DNA of 64,000 nt from Muribaculaceae bacterium (GTDB lineage Bacteria > Bacteroidota > Bacteroidia > Bacteroidales > Muribaculaceae), in NCBI GenBank assembly GCA_017547845.1, contig JAFYNZ010000022.1, forward strand, positions 35,187 through 99,186, given 5' to 3'. Shown piece by piece: positions 52,228-60,649 of the stretch (positions are counted from its first letter, which is position 1; each line of letters opens with the position of its first letter). The translations under genes were made by a program, and so were the position numbers. The notes below the pieces were generated by a model, which worked only from the letters and a program-made list of their open reading frames with translations, was not told the origin of the DNA and ran no database searches.

Positions 52228-54945
52228 TTAGCAGCCGATTGCAGCTTGAGCAGCAGCTACGCGAGCGATAGGCACACGGAATGGTGAGCAGCTTACGTAG
52301 TTCATGCCAAGGTTAGCACAGAACTTAACTGATGATGGTTCACCACCATGTTCGCCACAGATACCGACTTTGAGTTCAGGCTTAGTAGCGCGACCCTTTT
52401 CTACACCCATGCGTACGAGTTGGCCTACACCTTCTTGGTCGAGTACTTCGAATGGGTCTACCTTGAGGATACCCATTTCCTTGTAGATCTTGAGGAACTT
52501 AGGAGCGTCGTCACGAGAGTAACCGAATGTCATCTGAGTCAAGTCGTTGGTACCGAATGAGAAGAAGTCGGCTACTTCAGCGATTTCGTTTGCTGTGAGT
52601 GCAGCACGAGGCACTTCAATCATTGTACCTACCTTATAGTCTACAGTCGCACCGCGTTCTTCGAACACCTTAGCGGCTGTAGTGTTGATGACGTTAGCTT
52701 GGTTTTGGAGTTCCTTGAGAGTACCTACGAGTGGCACCATGATTTCAGGGTGAACATCGATACCGCGTTCCTTACAGTTGAGAGCCGCTTCGATGATAGC
52801 GCGAGTCTGCATTTCTGTGATTTCAGGGTATGTGATACCGAGACGGCAACCACGGTGACCGAGCATTGGGTTGAATTCAGCGAGGCTTTCTACCTTAGCT
52901 GCCACTTCTTCGAGAGAGAGGCCCATGTCGTCAGCGAGTTCTTGTTGAGCTGCAACTTCGTGTGGTACGAATTCGTGCAATGGTGGGTCAAGGAGACGTA
53001 CAGTCACGCCGAAACCGTCCATAGCTTCAAAGATACCTTCGAAGTCACCACGTTGCATAGGGAGAAGTTTAGCGAGTGCTACACGACGACCTTCTTCGTC
53101 GCTTGCGAGGATCATTTCGCGTACTGACTTGATGCGGTCGCCTTCGAAGAACATGTGTTCTGTGCGGCAGAGACCGATACCTTGAGCACCGAAGTAGCGT
53201 GCTTGACGAGCGTCGCGTGGAGAGTCGGCGTTAGTGCGAACGAGAGTCTTAGTGTACTTGTCAGCGAGGTCCATGATAGCACCGAAGTCACCATCGAGTT
53301 CTGGGTCTGTAGTAGCTACTTGACCGTCGTAAACGTCACCTGTAGAACCGTTAAGAGAGATCCATTCGCCTTCAGCGTAAGTCTTACCGTTCATAGTAAG
53401 AGTCTTTTCCTTGTAGTCTACAGCGATTTCACCTGCACCAGATACGCAGCACTTACCCATACCACGAGCCACAACGGCAGCGTGAGATGTCATACCACCA
53501 CGCATTGTGAGGATACCTTGAGCTACAGCCATACCACGGAGGTCTTCAGGAGAAGTTTCAACGCGTACGAGCACTACCTTCTTGCCTTGTTCTGCCCATG
53601 CTTCAGCGTCTTCGGCTTGGAATACGATTTGACCTGTAGCAGCACCCGGAGAAGCAGGGAGACCCTTAGCCATCACTTTAGCCTTCTTGAGTTCTTCCTT
53701 GTCGAATACAGGGTGAAGGAGTTCGTCGAGCTTTTGTGGCTCCATACGAGCGAGAGCAGTCTGCTCGTCGATAACGCCGTCGCGGAGGAGGTCCATAGCG
53801 ATCTTCACCATTGACGCACCTGTGCGCTTACCGTTACGAGTTTGGAGCATCCAGAGCTTACCGTCTTGGATAGTGAACTCCATGTCTTGCATATCCTTAT
53901 AGTATGCTTCGAGACGATTAGAAGTAGCGATAAGTTCTGCAGCGAGGGCAGGCATAGTTTCTTCGAGAGAAGGATATTTAGAAGCACGTTCTTCTTCAGA
54001 GATGCCTTGGAGGGCAGCCCAACGACGTGAGCCTTCGAGAGTGATTTGTTGTGGAGTGCGGATACCTGCTACTACGTCTTCACCTTGAGCGTTGATGAGG
54101 TATTCACCAGTGAAGATGTTTTCACCAGTCGCAGAGTCACGGCTGAAAGCCACACCAGTCGCAGAGTTGTCGCCCATGTTGCCGTAAACCATTGCTTGAA
54201 CGTTTACTGCAGTACCCCATTCTTCAGGGATTTGGTTCATGCGACGATAGAGGATAGCGCGTTCGTTCATCCAGCTGTCGAATACAGCGCAGATACCGCC
54301 CCAGAGTTGTTCCCAAGCAGAGTCAGGGAAGTTTTTGCCTGTGAAGTCGAGCACAGCTGCTTTGAAGCGCTTAACGAGTTCCTTAAGGTCTTCTACTTCG
54401 AGGTCGAGGTCGTTCTTGACACCCTTTTCCTCTTTTACTTTATCCATGATTTCTTCAAATGGGTCGATGTCGGTCTTGCTCTTTGGCTTCATACCGAGCA
54501 CAACATCACCATACATTTGAACGAAACGACGATAGCTATCCCAAGCGAAACGTGGGTTGCCACTCTTTTCTGCCAATGAAGCTACAGTAGCGTCATTCAT
54601 ACCAAGGTTGAGGACAGTGTCCATCATACCAGGCATAGAAGCACGAGCACCAGAACGTACAGACACGAGAAGAGGGTTGGAAGAGTCGTCAAACTTCATG
54701 CCTGTCAATGACTCAACGTGAGCGATAGCTGCTTCTACTTCGTCTTTGATAGAAGCTACGACTGCCTCACGGCCTTTCTTTGTGTATTCTGTACAAACTT
54801 CTGTTGTGATTGTAAAACCAGGAGGTACTGGCATACCCAACAGGTTCATCTCTGCAAGGTTAGCACCCTTGCCACCGAGAAGGTTTCTCATCCCGGCGTT
54901 ACCTTCGGCTTTACCGTCGCCGAATGTATAGACATTTTTCACCAT
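52228..54945 (-). CDS. ppdK: Pyruvate, phosphate dikinase
   Basis: A 905-residue enzyme interconverting pyruvate, ATP and phosphate with PEP, AMP and pyrophosphate; in anaerobic Bacteroidales it links glycolysis and PEP metabolism. The N-terminal ATP-grasp domain starts KNVYTFGDG and includes the loop NLLGGKGANLAEM. The swivelling histidine lies in GGMTSHAAVVARGMG near 455. The C-terminal PEP-binding barrel ends with the catalytic cysteine region MNYVSCSPFRVPIARVAAAQA. Full length with no defects. No ppdK regulatory protein gene is adjacent. Confidence 0.96.
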   Translation of the reverse strand: MVKNVYTFGDGKAEGNAGMRNLLGGKGANLAEMNLLGMPVPPGFTITTEVCTEYTKKGREAVVASIKDEVEAAIAHVESLTGMKFDDSSNPLLVSVRSGARASMPGMMDTVLNLGMNDATVASLAEKSGNPRFAWDSYRRFVQMYGDVVLGMKPKSKTDIDPFEEIMDKVKEEKGVKNDLDLEVEDLKELVKRFKAAVLDFTGKNFPDSAWEQLWGGICAVFDSWMNERAILYRRMNQIPEEWGTAVNVQAMVYGNMGDNSATGVAFSRDSATGENIFTGEYLINAQGEDVVAGIRTPQQITLEGSRRWAALQGISEEERASKYPSLEETMPALAAELIATSNRLEAYYKDMQDMEFTIQDGKLWMLQTRNGKRTGASMVKIAMDLLRDGVIDEQTALARMEPQKLDELLHPVFDKEELKKAKVMAKGLPASPGAATGQIVFQAEDAEAWAEQGKKVVLVRVETSPEDLRGMAVAQGILTMRGGMTSHAAVVARGMGKCCVSGAGEIAVDYKEKTLTMNGKTYAEGEWISLNGSTGDVYDGQVATTDPELDGDFGAIMDLADKYTKTLVRTNADSPRDARQARYFGAQGIGLCRTEHMFFEGDRIKSVREMILASDEEGRRVALAKLLPMQRGDFEGIFEAMDGFGVTVRLLDPPLHEFVPHEVAAQQELADDMGLSLEEVAAKVESLAEFNPMLGHRGCRLGITYPEITEMQTRAIIEAALNCKERGIDVHPEIMVPLVGTLKELQNQANVINTTAAKVFEERGATVDYKVGTMIEVPRAALTANEIAEVADFFSFGTNDLTQMTFGYSRDDAPKFLKIYKEMGILKVDPFEVLDQEGVGQLVRMGVEKGRATKPELKVGICGEHGGEPSSVKFCANLGMNYVSCSPFRVPIARVAAAQAAIGC

Positions 54946-55046
54946 CGGATTAATTGATTTATTAAAGTTATTCTTATATATGGTTTAAACTTACTAATAC
55001 TATGCGTAAACGACACTTTTACTTGGTAAATTGCGTTTTTCGACTG

Positions 55047-55084
55047 CAAATTTAGGAAAAATCGGTGAAATATGACTAATTTTG
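55047..55084. promoter_or_regulatory. Divergent -7 elements for ppdK and the rRNA methyltransferase
   Basis: Minus strand TAAATTTG (55054-55047) faces ppdK with a leader of about 95 bases. Plus strand TAATTTTG (55077-55084) precedes the methyltransferase start at 55106 by about 21 bases. I see no upstream TTTG at the usual distance for either, so only half of each promoter is supported. Confidence 0.45.
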
Positions 55085-55105
55085 CCCCAAAAATGTAGAT
55101 ATTTT

Positions 55106-56560
55106 ATGTCAAGAAAGAGAAAATCCTTACCCGAACTACACAATATCGAGATTACCGACGTTGCCGCTGAGGGCAAATCCATCGCTCGCGTGGCTACTTC
55201 TGCCGATAGCGACGAGCGTATGGTGGTGTTCATTCCCTACGGTGCTCCGGGCGACATCGTCAACCTCAAGGTCGACAAGAAGAAGAAGACTTGGGCAGAG
55301 GCTCACATCACTGAGATTGTGACCCCTTCGCCTATCCGCACTGCCCCTCGCTGTCAGCACTTCGAGACTTGTGGCGGCTGCAAGTGGCAACACCTCCCCT
55401 ACGATTTCCAGATCAAATGCAAGCAGCAGCAAGTGACCGACGCTTTGGAACGTATTGCCAAGGTCGAAATCCCTGCCATCTCCCCTATCCTCGGCTCCGA
55501 CAAGATATGGGAGTACCGCAATAAGATGGAATACACCTTCTCAGCCAAGAAGTGGCGCACATGGGAGGAAATCCGTGCCAATGCCGAGTTTCAAGACTCC
55601 TCCAACGCTTTGGGTTTCCACATCCCGGGAGCGTTTGACAAGGTGCTACACATCGAGCGTTGCCACCTTCAAGACTCCGTAGGCGACGCTATCCGCAACC
55701 ATGTCTTCGACTATGCTGAAGCCAACGGCCTCTCATTCTATGATATAAAGATGCGCGAGGGCTTGCTTCGCACTATGATGATACGCATCGCTTCGACAGG
55801 TGAGATTATGGTCTGCATGGTATTTGGCGAGGACGACAAGTCGGTCATCGAGCCGTTGATGAACAACCTTGCCGAGGCTTTCCCACAGATCACCTCTCTG
55901 CTCTATGTCGTCAACCTCAAACTCAACGACACTATCTTCGACCAAGACATCATCACCTTCAAGGGTCGCGACTACATCGTCGAAAGCATGGAAGGATTGC
56001 AATTCCGTGTCAATGCCAAGTCGTTCTATCAGACCAACTCGCTGCAAGCCTACGAACTCTACAAGGTGACTCGCCGTCTTGCCGGTCTCGAAGAGCAACG
56101 CCCTGAGAATGAACGACCTTTGGTCTACGACCTCTACACCGGCACCGGCACTATCGCCAACTTCGTAGCACGCAACTGCCGCCAGGTGGTGGGCATCGAA
56201 TATGTGCCTGAGGCTATCGACGACGCACGCCTCAACTCGCAAGTCAACGGCTTGGACAACACCCTCTTCTACGCAGGCGACATGAAGGATATCCTCACCG
56301 ACGAATTTGTGGCTCGCCACGGCCGTCCTGATGTGATGATTATCGACCCTCCACGCGCCGGTATGCACGAAGATGTGGTCAATGTCATCCTCAATGCTGA
56401 GCCAGATGTGCTTGTCTATGTCAGCTGCAACCCTGCTACTCAAGCACGCGACCTCGCTCTGCTCGATGCGAAATATCGCGTGACCGATGTGCAACCTGTC
56501 GACATGTTCCCTCACACTCACCATGTCGAAAATGTCGTGCGACTCGTCAAGCGCGACTGA
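55106..56560 (+). CDS. rlmD: 23S rRNA (uracil-5-)-methyltransferase, RlmD/RumA family
   Basis: A 484-residue RNA m5U methyltransferase. It begins with a TRAM RNA-binding domain (about 10-72). A 4Fe-4S site follows with C83, C89, C92 and probably C105 (CX5CX2C). The SAM-binding DLYTGTGTIANF is near 351, the DPPRAGMHE motif near 420, and the nucleophile C441 lies in VSCNPAT. The frame can extend to a TTG at 55082, but this precedes the transcription start, so 55106 is chosen. RlmD, RlmC and related enzymes differ mainly in target uridine, which cannot be decided. The gene is visibly richer in G+C than those in the left half. Confidence 0.9.
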   Translation: MSRKRKSLPELHNIEITDVAAEGKSIARVATSADSDERMVVFIPYGAPGDIVNLKVDKKKKTWAEAHITEIVTPSPIRTAPRCQHFETCGGCKWQHLPYDFQIKCKQQQVTDALERIAKVEIPAISPILGSDKIWEYRNKMEYTFSAKKWRTWEEIRANAEFQDSSNALGFHIPGAFDKVLHIERCHLQDSVGDAIRNHVFDYAEANGLSFYDIKMREGLLRTMMIRIASTGEIMVCMVFGEDDKSVIEPLMNNLAEAFPQITSLLYVVNLKLNDTIFDQDIITFKGRDYIVESMEGLQFRVNAKSFYQTNSLQAYELYKVTRRLAGLEEQRPENERPLVYDLYTGTGTIANFVARNCRQVVGIEYVPEAIDDARLNSQVNGLDNTLFYAGDMKDILTDEFVARHGRPDVMIIDPPRAGMHEDVVNVILNAEPDVLVYVSCNPATQARDLALLDAKYRVTDVQPVDMFPHTHHVENVVRLVKRD

Positions 56561-56615
56561 TAGCAGCAAAGGAGAGAATACATCAATAGATAATACGGAT
56601 ATATTACAAGGAAGG

Positions 56616-56650
56616 CCCCATACTCAAGTGCTGAGTATAGGGTCTTTTCT
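56616..56650 (+). terminator. Intrinsic terminator of the rRNA methyltransferase gene
   Basis: CCCATACTCA pairs with TGAGTAT-A-GGG (one bulged A) around a five-base loop, followed by TCTTTTCTT. Confidence 0.75.
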
Positions 56651-56680
56651 TATAAGGGGATTTCTGCCCTTGCTACTACC

Positions 56681-56715
56681 AAAGGCCTAAAGGGGCTATA
56701 AGGCCCAAAAGGCAT
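56681..56715 (+). repeat. GGCCTAAA family, copy a
   Basis: AAAGGCCTAAAGGGG...GGCCCAAAAGGCAT, related to copies at 60276, 60521 and 63802. It lies between the rRNA methyltransferase and helicase-like genes. Confidence 0.7.
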
Positions 56716-56719
56716 TCAC

Positions 56720-56818
56720 TCCGATGACTCTACTCGCCATCAACTCTGCACTCCATCGACTCCGACAGCAGTGACATTGCTGCTTCTCTGATGACTCTGA
56801 TGATAGCAGTGACTTAGC
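56720..56818 (+). repeat. AGTGACATTGC family, copy a
   Basis: Contains CGATGACTCT, CTCCATCGACT and CAGCAGTGACATTGCTGCTT, then a partial second unit GATAGCAGTGACTTAGC. The same blocks recur, rearranged, at 59361-59465 and in reverse at 60491-60518. Confidence 0.65.
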
Positions 56819-56835
56819 ATCGAGAGGTAGCGTTA

Positions 56836-56881
56836 GGTGTCCTGTCCCTGTCCGAGTGTCTGCACTTGTCCTCGCTGTCCC
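56836..56881 (+). repeat. TGTCC element copy B
   Basis: A 46-base near-identical copy of the element at 51934. It ends one base before the stop codon (minus strand) of the helicase-like gene, so the element abuts the gene end. Confidence 0.85.
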
Positions 56882-56882
56882 G

Positions 56883-58169
56883 TTACGCATTGCCCGGTGC
56901 GATCACCTCTGCCTTGTCGAGTCTATAGTCAGTCACCATTCTGCCGATGACTGATTTGGAGACACCCAGTTGCTCTGCTATCTTACGAATCGAGAGACCC
57001 TCGCTACGCAACTGAGCGACTTCGCTGAGGCGACTGTCGGACTTGGTGTCGAGCAAGTGGCGTTCGTCGCAGGTGACGGAGGGCTCGAAGCAGAGGAAGC
57101 CGTCGTCATACTGCACCACTTGTCCCGTGAGCACATTGTCGATGCCATGCTCCAAGATGCCCATACGCGTCTTTATCTGCTTGATGTAGCGCGTATTGTC
57201 GTGTGCCGACTTGCCCATCGCAAAGACGGAGTCGAAGAAGTTGAAGAGGCGTTTGGAGCCTGCAAGGTCGTTTTGCGATATCGGCTGAGTGAGGTCGCGT
57301 TTGGGAGTGTGGGCGATGACGAGCACCGAGAGTCCGAGTCGCTTCTTGAGCTCCATCAGGCGTGCCATGAATCGTCCTGCCGTGTCGCCCGACTCGGAGT
57401 TGTTGCAGAGGCAGGTGAGGTTGTCGATGATGATGACGCTGCATTGGTCGCTGACGGCTGCCTGCTCGATGGCGTTCATCAGTGAGTCTTCGTTGCCCGC
57501 GATGTCGCCTTCGACTGCCACGACCGGTCGACGCAGATAGGGGCTGAAGATGTAGCTCTTGGAGGTCTGCTCTACGGTGTAGCGCATCTGAAATTGCTTC
57601 TTGGTCAACTCGAAGTCGTAGTAGTGGACGACGCGACGGAAGTTGAGTGCGATGTGGTCGGCTATTTGCACTGCGAGTATCGACTTGCCGACATTGGAGT
57701 CGGCGAAGAGGCACGCTATCTCCCCCTCGTTCCAGAACGGCGGATAGAGGCGTATCGGGTTGGGCATCTCGCGAGCCTCGATGATGGCATCGTTGGCTGA
57801 CTGCAATTCGATGCAACCGACTGTGGTTATGCCCCAATTCCACCCCTTCTGACGGCGCAATTCGGCGAGTTGCTCATCGGTCGGCGCCACCGGCTGACGC
57901 TTGGCAATCTCTGTCGCCACCTCCATATAACTTGCCGTCTGTGGCTCTGCGACCGGCACGACTTCTGCCGCTGTCGGAGGCTCTGCGACCGCTGTCGGCT
58001 CTGTTGCCACACTTGGCATCGGGGTCACCTCCACATCTGCCACGCCGATAAGTTCGGCTGCCTTGAGGAGTCGCTCCACCTCGGGCGATGTGCGATTGAT
58101 ATACGCGATTTTCTCTGCGATAGGGAGCGATGCGAGTTGCTCCGGAGTGATTGAAATTTGTCTGTTCAT
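56883..58169 (-). CDS. RecA-like AAA ATPase, helicase-type, with C-terminal HTH
   Basis: A 428-residue protein resembling RepA/DnaB-type replicative ATPases of mobile elements (AAA_25-like). A charged N-terminus is followed by a linker rich in Pro, Ala and Val (48-80). The ATPase core has Walker A FADSNVGKS (155-163) and Walker B SVIIIDNLTCL near 250. A sensor-type motif VLVIAHTPK and the downstream DLAGSKRLFNFFDSVFAM follow, as in this superfamily. The C-terminal 45 residues form a helix-turn-helix (IRKIAEQLGVSKSVIGRMV). It is 61 bases behind the primase-like gene. It is visibly rich in G+C. Function in replication is by family resemblance only. Confidence 0.75.
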   Translation of the reverse strand: MNRQISITPEQLASLPIAEKIAYINRTSPEVERLLKAAELIGVADVEVTPMPSVATEPTAVAEPPTAAEVVPVAEPQTASYMEVATEIAKRQPVAPTDEQLAELRRQKGWNWGITTVGCIELQSANDAIIEAREMPNPIRLYPPFWNEGEIACLFADSNVGKSILAVQIADHIALNFRRVVHYYDFELTKKQFQMRYTVEQTSKSYIFSPYLRRPVVAVEGDIAGNEDSLMNAIEQAAVSDQCSVIIIDNLTCLCNNSESGDTAGRFMARLMELKKRLGLSVLVIAHTPKRDLTQPISQNDLAGSKRLFNFFDSVFAMGKSAHDNTRYIKQIKTRMGILEHGIDNVLTGQVVQYDDGFLCFEPSVTCDERHLLDTKSDSRLSEVAQLRSEGLSIRKIAEQLGVSKSVIGRMVTDYRLDKAEVIAPGNA

Positions 58170-58230
58170 ACAATTAGATTCAGTTATTAATTAGTAAATA
58201 AAAAATGTTGATTAACTCATTGATTAGTAG

Positions 58231-59205
58231 TCAGTAGATGCGATTGAGTCTGAATGCGTCGATTTCGTCGGTGATAGTCGACAACGCTGCCAACTTCTGC
58301 CCCGTGGTGTCGCTCAACGCCTCGATCACCACATCGGCAAGGTCTATCTTCGAGCGCGACGGTCGCTCGGCGATAATCGTCGGCCAAGCACGGCTGAAAC
58401 GCAACGAGCAAGTGAAGCGATAAGCGTCAAGTCGCAGACTCCAGTCCTCCACAGCGTCGCTATCGGCAAAGACCAGCACTCGGCGTCCGCGCAGCACCTC
58501 CATGCGACCACCCTCAAGTTGGGTGATACCACCCGTCGCAAGCCATGTCCCACGAGGCCATATCGCCGCACACAGCACTGCCGTCTTCTCACTCTCCACC
58601 AGGCAGACCACATCCGTCGGCACAGCCCGGGCAAGCAGATGAGCACCGAAAAGACACTGCTTCAGCACAAACTTGATAGGCAACTGCCCGATGCGTATCA
58701 GTATCGAGTGAGCCCAATCGACTCCACACGCCATCTCCCTGCGTCGCTTCAGAGTCAGCGGGTCGTAGGCCATCACCTTGCCGGTGCGCGTCTCCCCCTG
58801 CTCGTCAATCTGCCACCATATCACCCTACCCATGCGGTCGGCACCGACACGATAGCGACCGAGCACCTCGGTGGTCAACGCCTCACCCATCAGCCGACAC
58901 ATTCCTCGAGCGAAATCCGAGCGAAGAGAGTGCTTCACCATCTCCTCGGGTATCACCGAATGCCGCTCCTGCTGCGGCATCTGCCTTGCCGGCAACGCCA
59001 CCGACTCGTTGACAGCCCCGACATCACGCGGAGCAAGATGGTAGCCACACGAATTGACATGGTTGCAACGCCCGCAGTCCTCTCGCAGAGCCTCGCCCGA
59101 CTCCACATCGACATAACGCTTAAAACTGCGCCGTCCACACCGCGGACACTCATGAAGCGTCGCCATGCCGCGATACGCCTCCAATCTGTAACGATAACTG
59201 TTCAT
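58231..59205 (-). CDS. Toprim primase-like protein with zinc-ribbon N-terminus (DUF6371-like)
   Basis: A 324-residue protein. An N-terminal zinc ribbon has C20 and C23 (CPRCG), then C44, C47 and C53 (CGRCNHVNSCGYH). The central part resembles DUF6371-type proteins as I remember them. The C-terminal half is a Toprim fold: the catalytic glutamate is E204 in LVESEKTA, the next strand is WLATGGI, and the paired aspartates lie in VFADSDA near 252. This is the layout of primases of phages and plasmids. It pairs with the downstream helicase-like ATPase. An array of 9-bp repeats lies 40 bases upstream. No integrase or relaxase is near, so this may be a stranded or dispersed replication module. Confidence 0.7.
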   Translation of the reverse strand: MNSYRYRLEAYRGMATLHECPRCGRRSFKRYVDVESGEALREDCGRCNHVNSCGYHLAPRDVGAVNESVALPARQMPQQERHSVIPEEMVKHSLRSDFARGMCRLMGEALTTEVLGRYRVGADRMGRVIWWQIDEQGETRTGKVMAYDPLTLKRRREMACGVDWAHSILIRIGQLPIKFVLKQCLFGAHLLARAVPTDVVCLVESEKTAVLCAAIWPRGTWLATGGITQLEGGRMEVLRGRRVLVFADSDAVEDWSLRLDAYRFTCSLRFSRAWPTIIAERPSRSKIDLADVVIEALSDTTGQKLAALSTITDEIDAFRLNRIY

Positions 59206-59246
59206 TTTTGGGTTTAAGGTTTAATGGTTAATCTAAAAGGTGGATA

Positions 59247-59359
59247 GGTACTATAGATGCTATAGATACTATAGATGCTATAGATGCTATAGGTACTATA
59301 GATGCTATAGATACTATAGATGCTATAGATACTATAGATGCTATAGATACTATAGATGC
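59247..59359 (+). repeat. 9-bp tandem array 2, mostly 18-bp higher-order units
   Basis: Twelve 9-base units in register (GATGCTATA alternating with GATACTATA, and two GGTACTATA), then a partial GATGC. The alternation gives an 18-base higher-order period. It sits 42 bases upstream of the primase-like gene, as iterons do at plasmid origins, but the same units also occur far from it. Confidence 0.85.
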
Positions 59360-59360
59360 C

Positions 59361-59465
59361 CGATGACTCTGCTTCTCGCCGATGACTTAGCCGATAGCAG
59401 TGACATTGCTTTTGCTGCTTCCCTCCATCGACTTTGCCGATTGTAGCGACTCTGCTTTTGCTGCT
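59361..59465 (+). repeat. AGTGACATTGC family, copy b
   Basis: Contains CGATGACTCT, GATAGCAGTGACATTGC, CTCCATCGACTTTGCCGA and a decayed repeat of the same (GATTGTAGCGACTCTGC). It shares blocks in different order with the copy at 56720. Confidence 0.65.
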
Positions 59466-59596
59466 AAAAAATATATATGCAGCAAGCGATGGAGTCACTG
59501 TCCCGAGACGATAGTCAGCAAAGGGACCGGGACCCTGAGCGTAGCAAAAGAAGAGAGTCCTAAGGTCGATGACCGAGATGTAGATCATCGAAGGTT

Positions 59597-59642
59597 TCCG
59601 GTCTTTGACCTTAAAGACCTTAGTGACCTTAAAGACTTTAAG
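59597..59642 (+). repeat. 18-base-period direct repeat GACCTTAAAGAC
   Basis: GACCTTAAAGAC occurs at 59607-59618 and 59625-59636, an exact 18-base spacing, with related CTTTAAGGAC flanks. Confidence 0.6.
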
Positions 59643-60170
59643 GACACTACTCCGTGTAGCAGAGGGGCGAATGTCCCGTGAAGACAATGCTTTAGCAGAG
59701 GGTCATATAGGGACAGAGCCTCGAGGCGTAGCAAAGGCGAAGTCTTATCAAAGACGAGCCTTAACTATATAGAAAGATATCTATTACTACTTGTAGGAAT
59801 TAGATATAGCTCTCCCCCTCTCTTCCCTCTCTTAGAGGAAAGAGTGCGACTACCGACCACACCAATAGTCCAAACAATATGTCAAAGTAAACGCAGATTG
59901 TTCAAGTCCTCAGACGAGCAGAACAATTATCCGACTCCGGAGTCAGCAAGGATACCCATCAGGGCAAGGTCAAACGACTTAAGCGAGAAACTGTCAGCCA
60001 CACAACATCTCAGTCGACACATACGAGGGAATCACCGACGATTCCCGAATTCGGTTTAGAATCAGCGACATATCAAGTCGCTTTCTAAATTCGATTGCAA
60101 AGTTACAACAATATTTTGACTCCACCAAACTTTCGAGCAAAAAAATTTCGTAAAAATGATAGGGCTGTGT

Positions 60171-60222
60171 TGTCCTGTGTACTGTCCCTGTCTTGGGAGT
60201 CCGTGATTGTCCGTAGTGTCCC
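60171..60222 (+). repeat. TGTCC element copy C
   Basis: A 52-base form beginning TGTCCTGTGT and ending AGTGTCCC. It aligns without gaps to copy E inside the GNAT gene (reverse strand there) over all 52 bases, with about nine differences by eye. Confidence 0.8.
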
Positions 60223-60275
60223 AGCGAGATATGGAGAGGGTTTAGAGAGTTTAAGGAATATAGGGAGTGTAGGGC

Positions 60276-60364
60276 AAAGGCCTAAAAGGGCGAAAAGGCC
60301 TAAAGAGCCTAAAATGCTCAAAAGACCATCGGGAGGAAAGTGCTAAAAGGCATCGCCCATTAAA
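60276..60364 (+). repeat. GGCCTAAA family, copy b (double)
   Basis: Contains AAAGGCCTAAAAGGGC followed by AAAGGCCTAAAGAGCCTAAA and ends GGCATCGCCCATTAAA. The inner unit is extended relative to copy c by about 25 bases (GACCATCGGGAGG region). Confidence 0.7.
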
Positions 60365-60423
60365 CAACGCATCTCTTATATCTATAGCATCTGTTGTATC
60401 TATAAAATCTATCTTCACGCAAT

Positions 60424-60467
60424 AGGACAACGAGGACAAAGTCGGACTCTCGGACAGGGACAGGACA
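60424..60467 (-). repeat. TGTCC element copy D
   Basis: On the minus strand it reads TGTCCTGTCCCTGTCCGAG ... TTTGTCCTCGTTGTCC, closest to copy B. Confidence 0.8.
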
Positions 60468-60490
60468 GTAGACTCTACCCCTTGACACAT

Positions 60491-60518
60491 AGTCACTGCT
60501 ATCGGCAATGTCGTCAGA
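60491..60518 (-). repeat. AGTGACATTGC family, copy c (fragment)
   Basis: On the minus strand it reads TCTGACGACATTGCC then GATAGCAGTGACT, a rearranged fragment of the family seen at 56720 and 59361. Confidence 0.55.
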
Positions 60519-60520
60519 GG

Positions 60521-60567
60521 AAAGGCCTAAAGAGCCTAAAATGTCCAAAAGGCATCGCACATTAAAT
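60521..60567 (+). repeat. GGCCTAAA family, copy c
   Basis: AAAGGCCTAAAGAGCCTAAA, ATGTCCAAAAGGCATCGC and ACATTAAAT, the compact form of copy b. Confidence 0.7.
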
Positions 60568-60617
60568 CCTACACACTACACATTACGCACTCGATACATC
60601 TACATTATAGCGAGGGA

Positions 60618-60649
60618 TTTGGTCAGTTGGGAGAATTTTCGTAACTTTG
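60618..60649 (+). promoter_or_regulatory. Promoter of engB, close to the start codon
   Basis: TTTG (60618-60621), 20 bases, then TAACTTTG (60642-60649). The start codon is at 60657, only 8 bases past the -7 element, so the transcript should have almost no 5' leader. Confidence 0.65.

Noticed and set aside
53155-53814. A 219-codon plus-strand frame opposite ppdK
   Set aside because: Shadow of a conserved ppdK gene, rich in Ser and Thr and without domain signal.
55733-56569. A 278-codon minus-strand frame opposite the rRNA methyltransferase gene
   Set aside because: Antisense to a conserved enzyme with intact catalytic motifs; the long frame reflects G+C-rich codon bias.
57106-57843. A 245-codon Arg/His-rich minus-strand frame within the helicase-like gene
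   Set aside because: Frame-shifted shadow of the ATPase gene, with composition typical of such shadows in G+C-rich DNA.
59214-59687. Open frames encoding Ile-Tyr-Ser or Tyr-Arg-Cys repeats on both strands
   Set aside because: They are translations of the 9-bp tandem array, whose period is a multiple of three; there is no protein-like composition outside the array.
56836-60467. TGTCC element as an insertion-sequence end or rho-independent terminator
   Set aside because: No transposase is nearby, the copies are not inverted-repeat ends of a common unit, and the element is not self-complementary.
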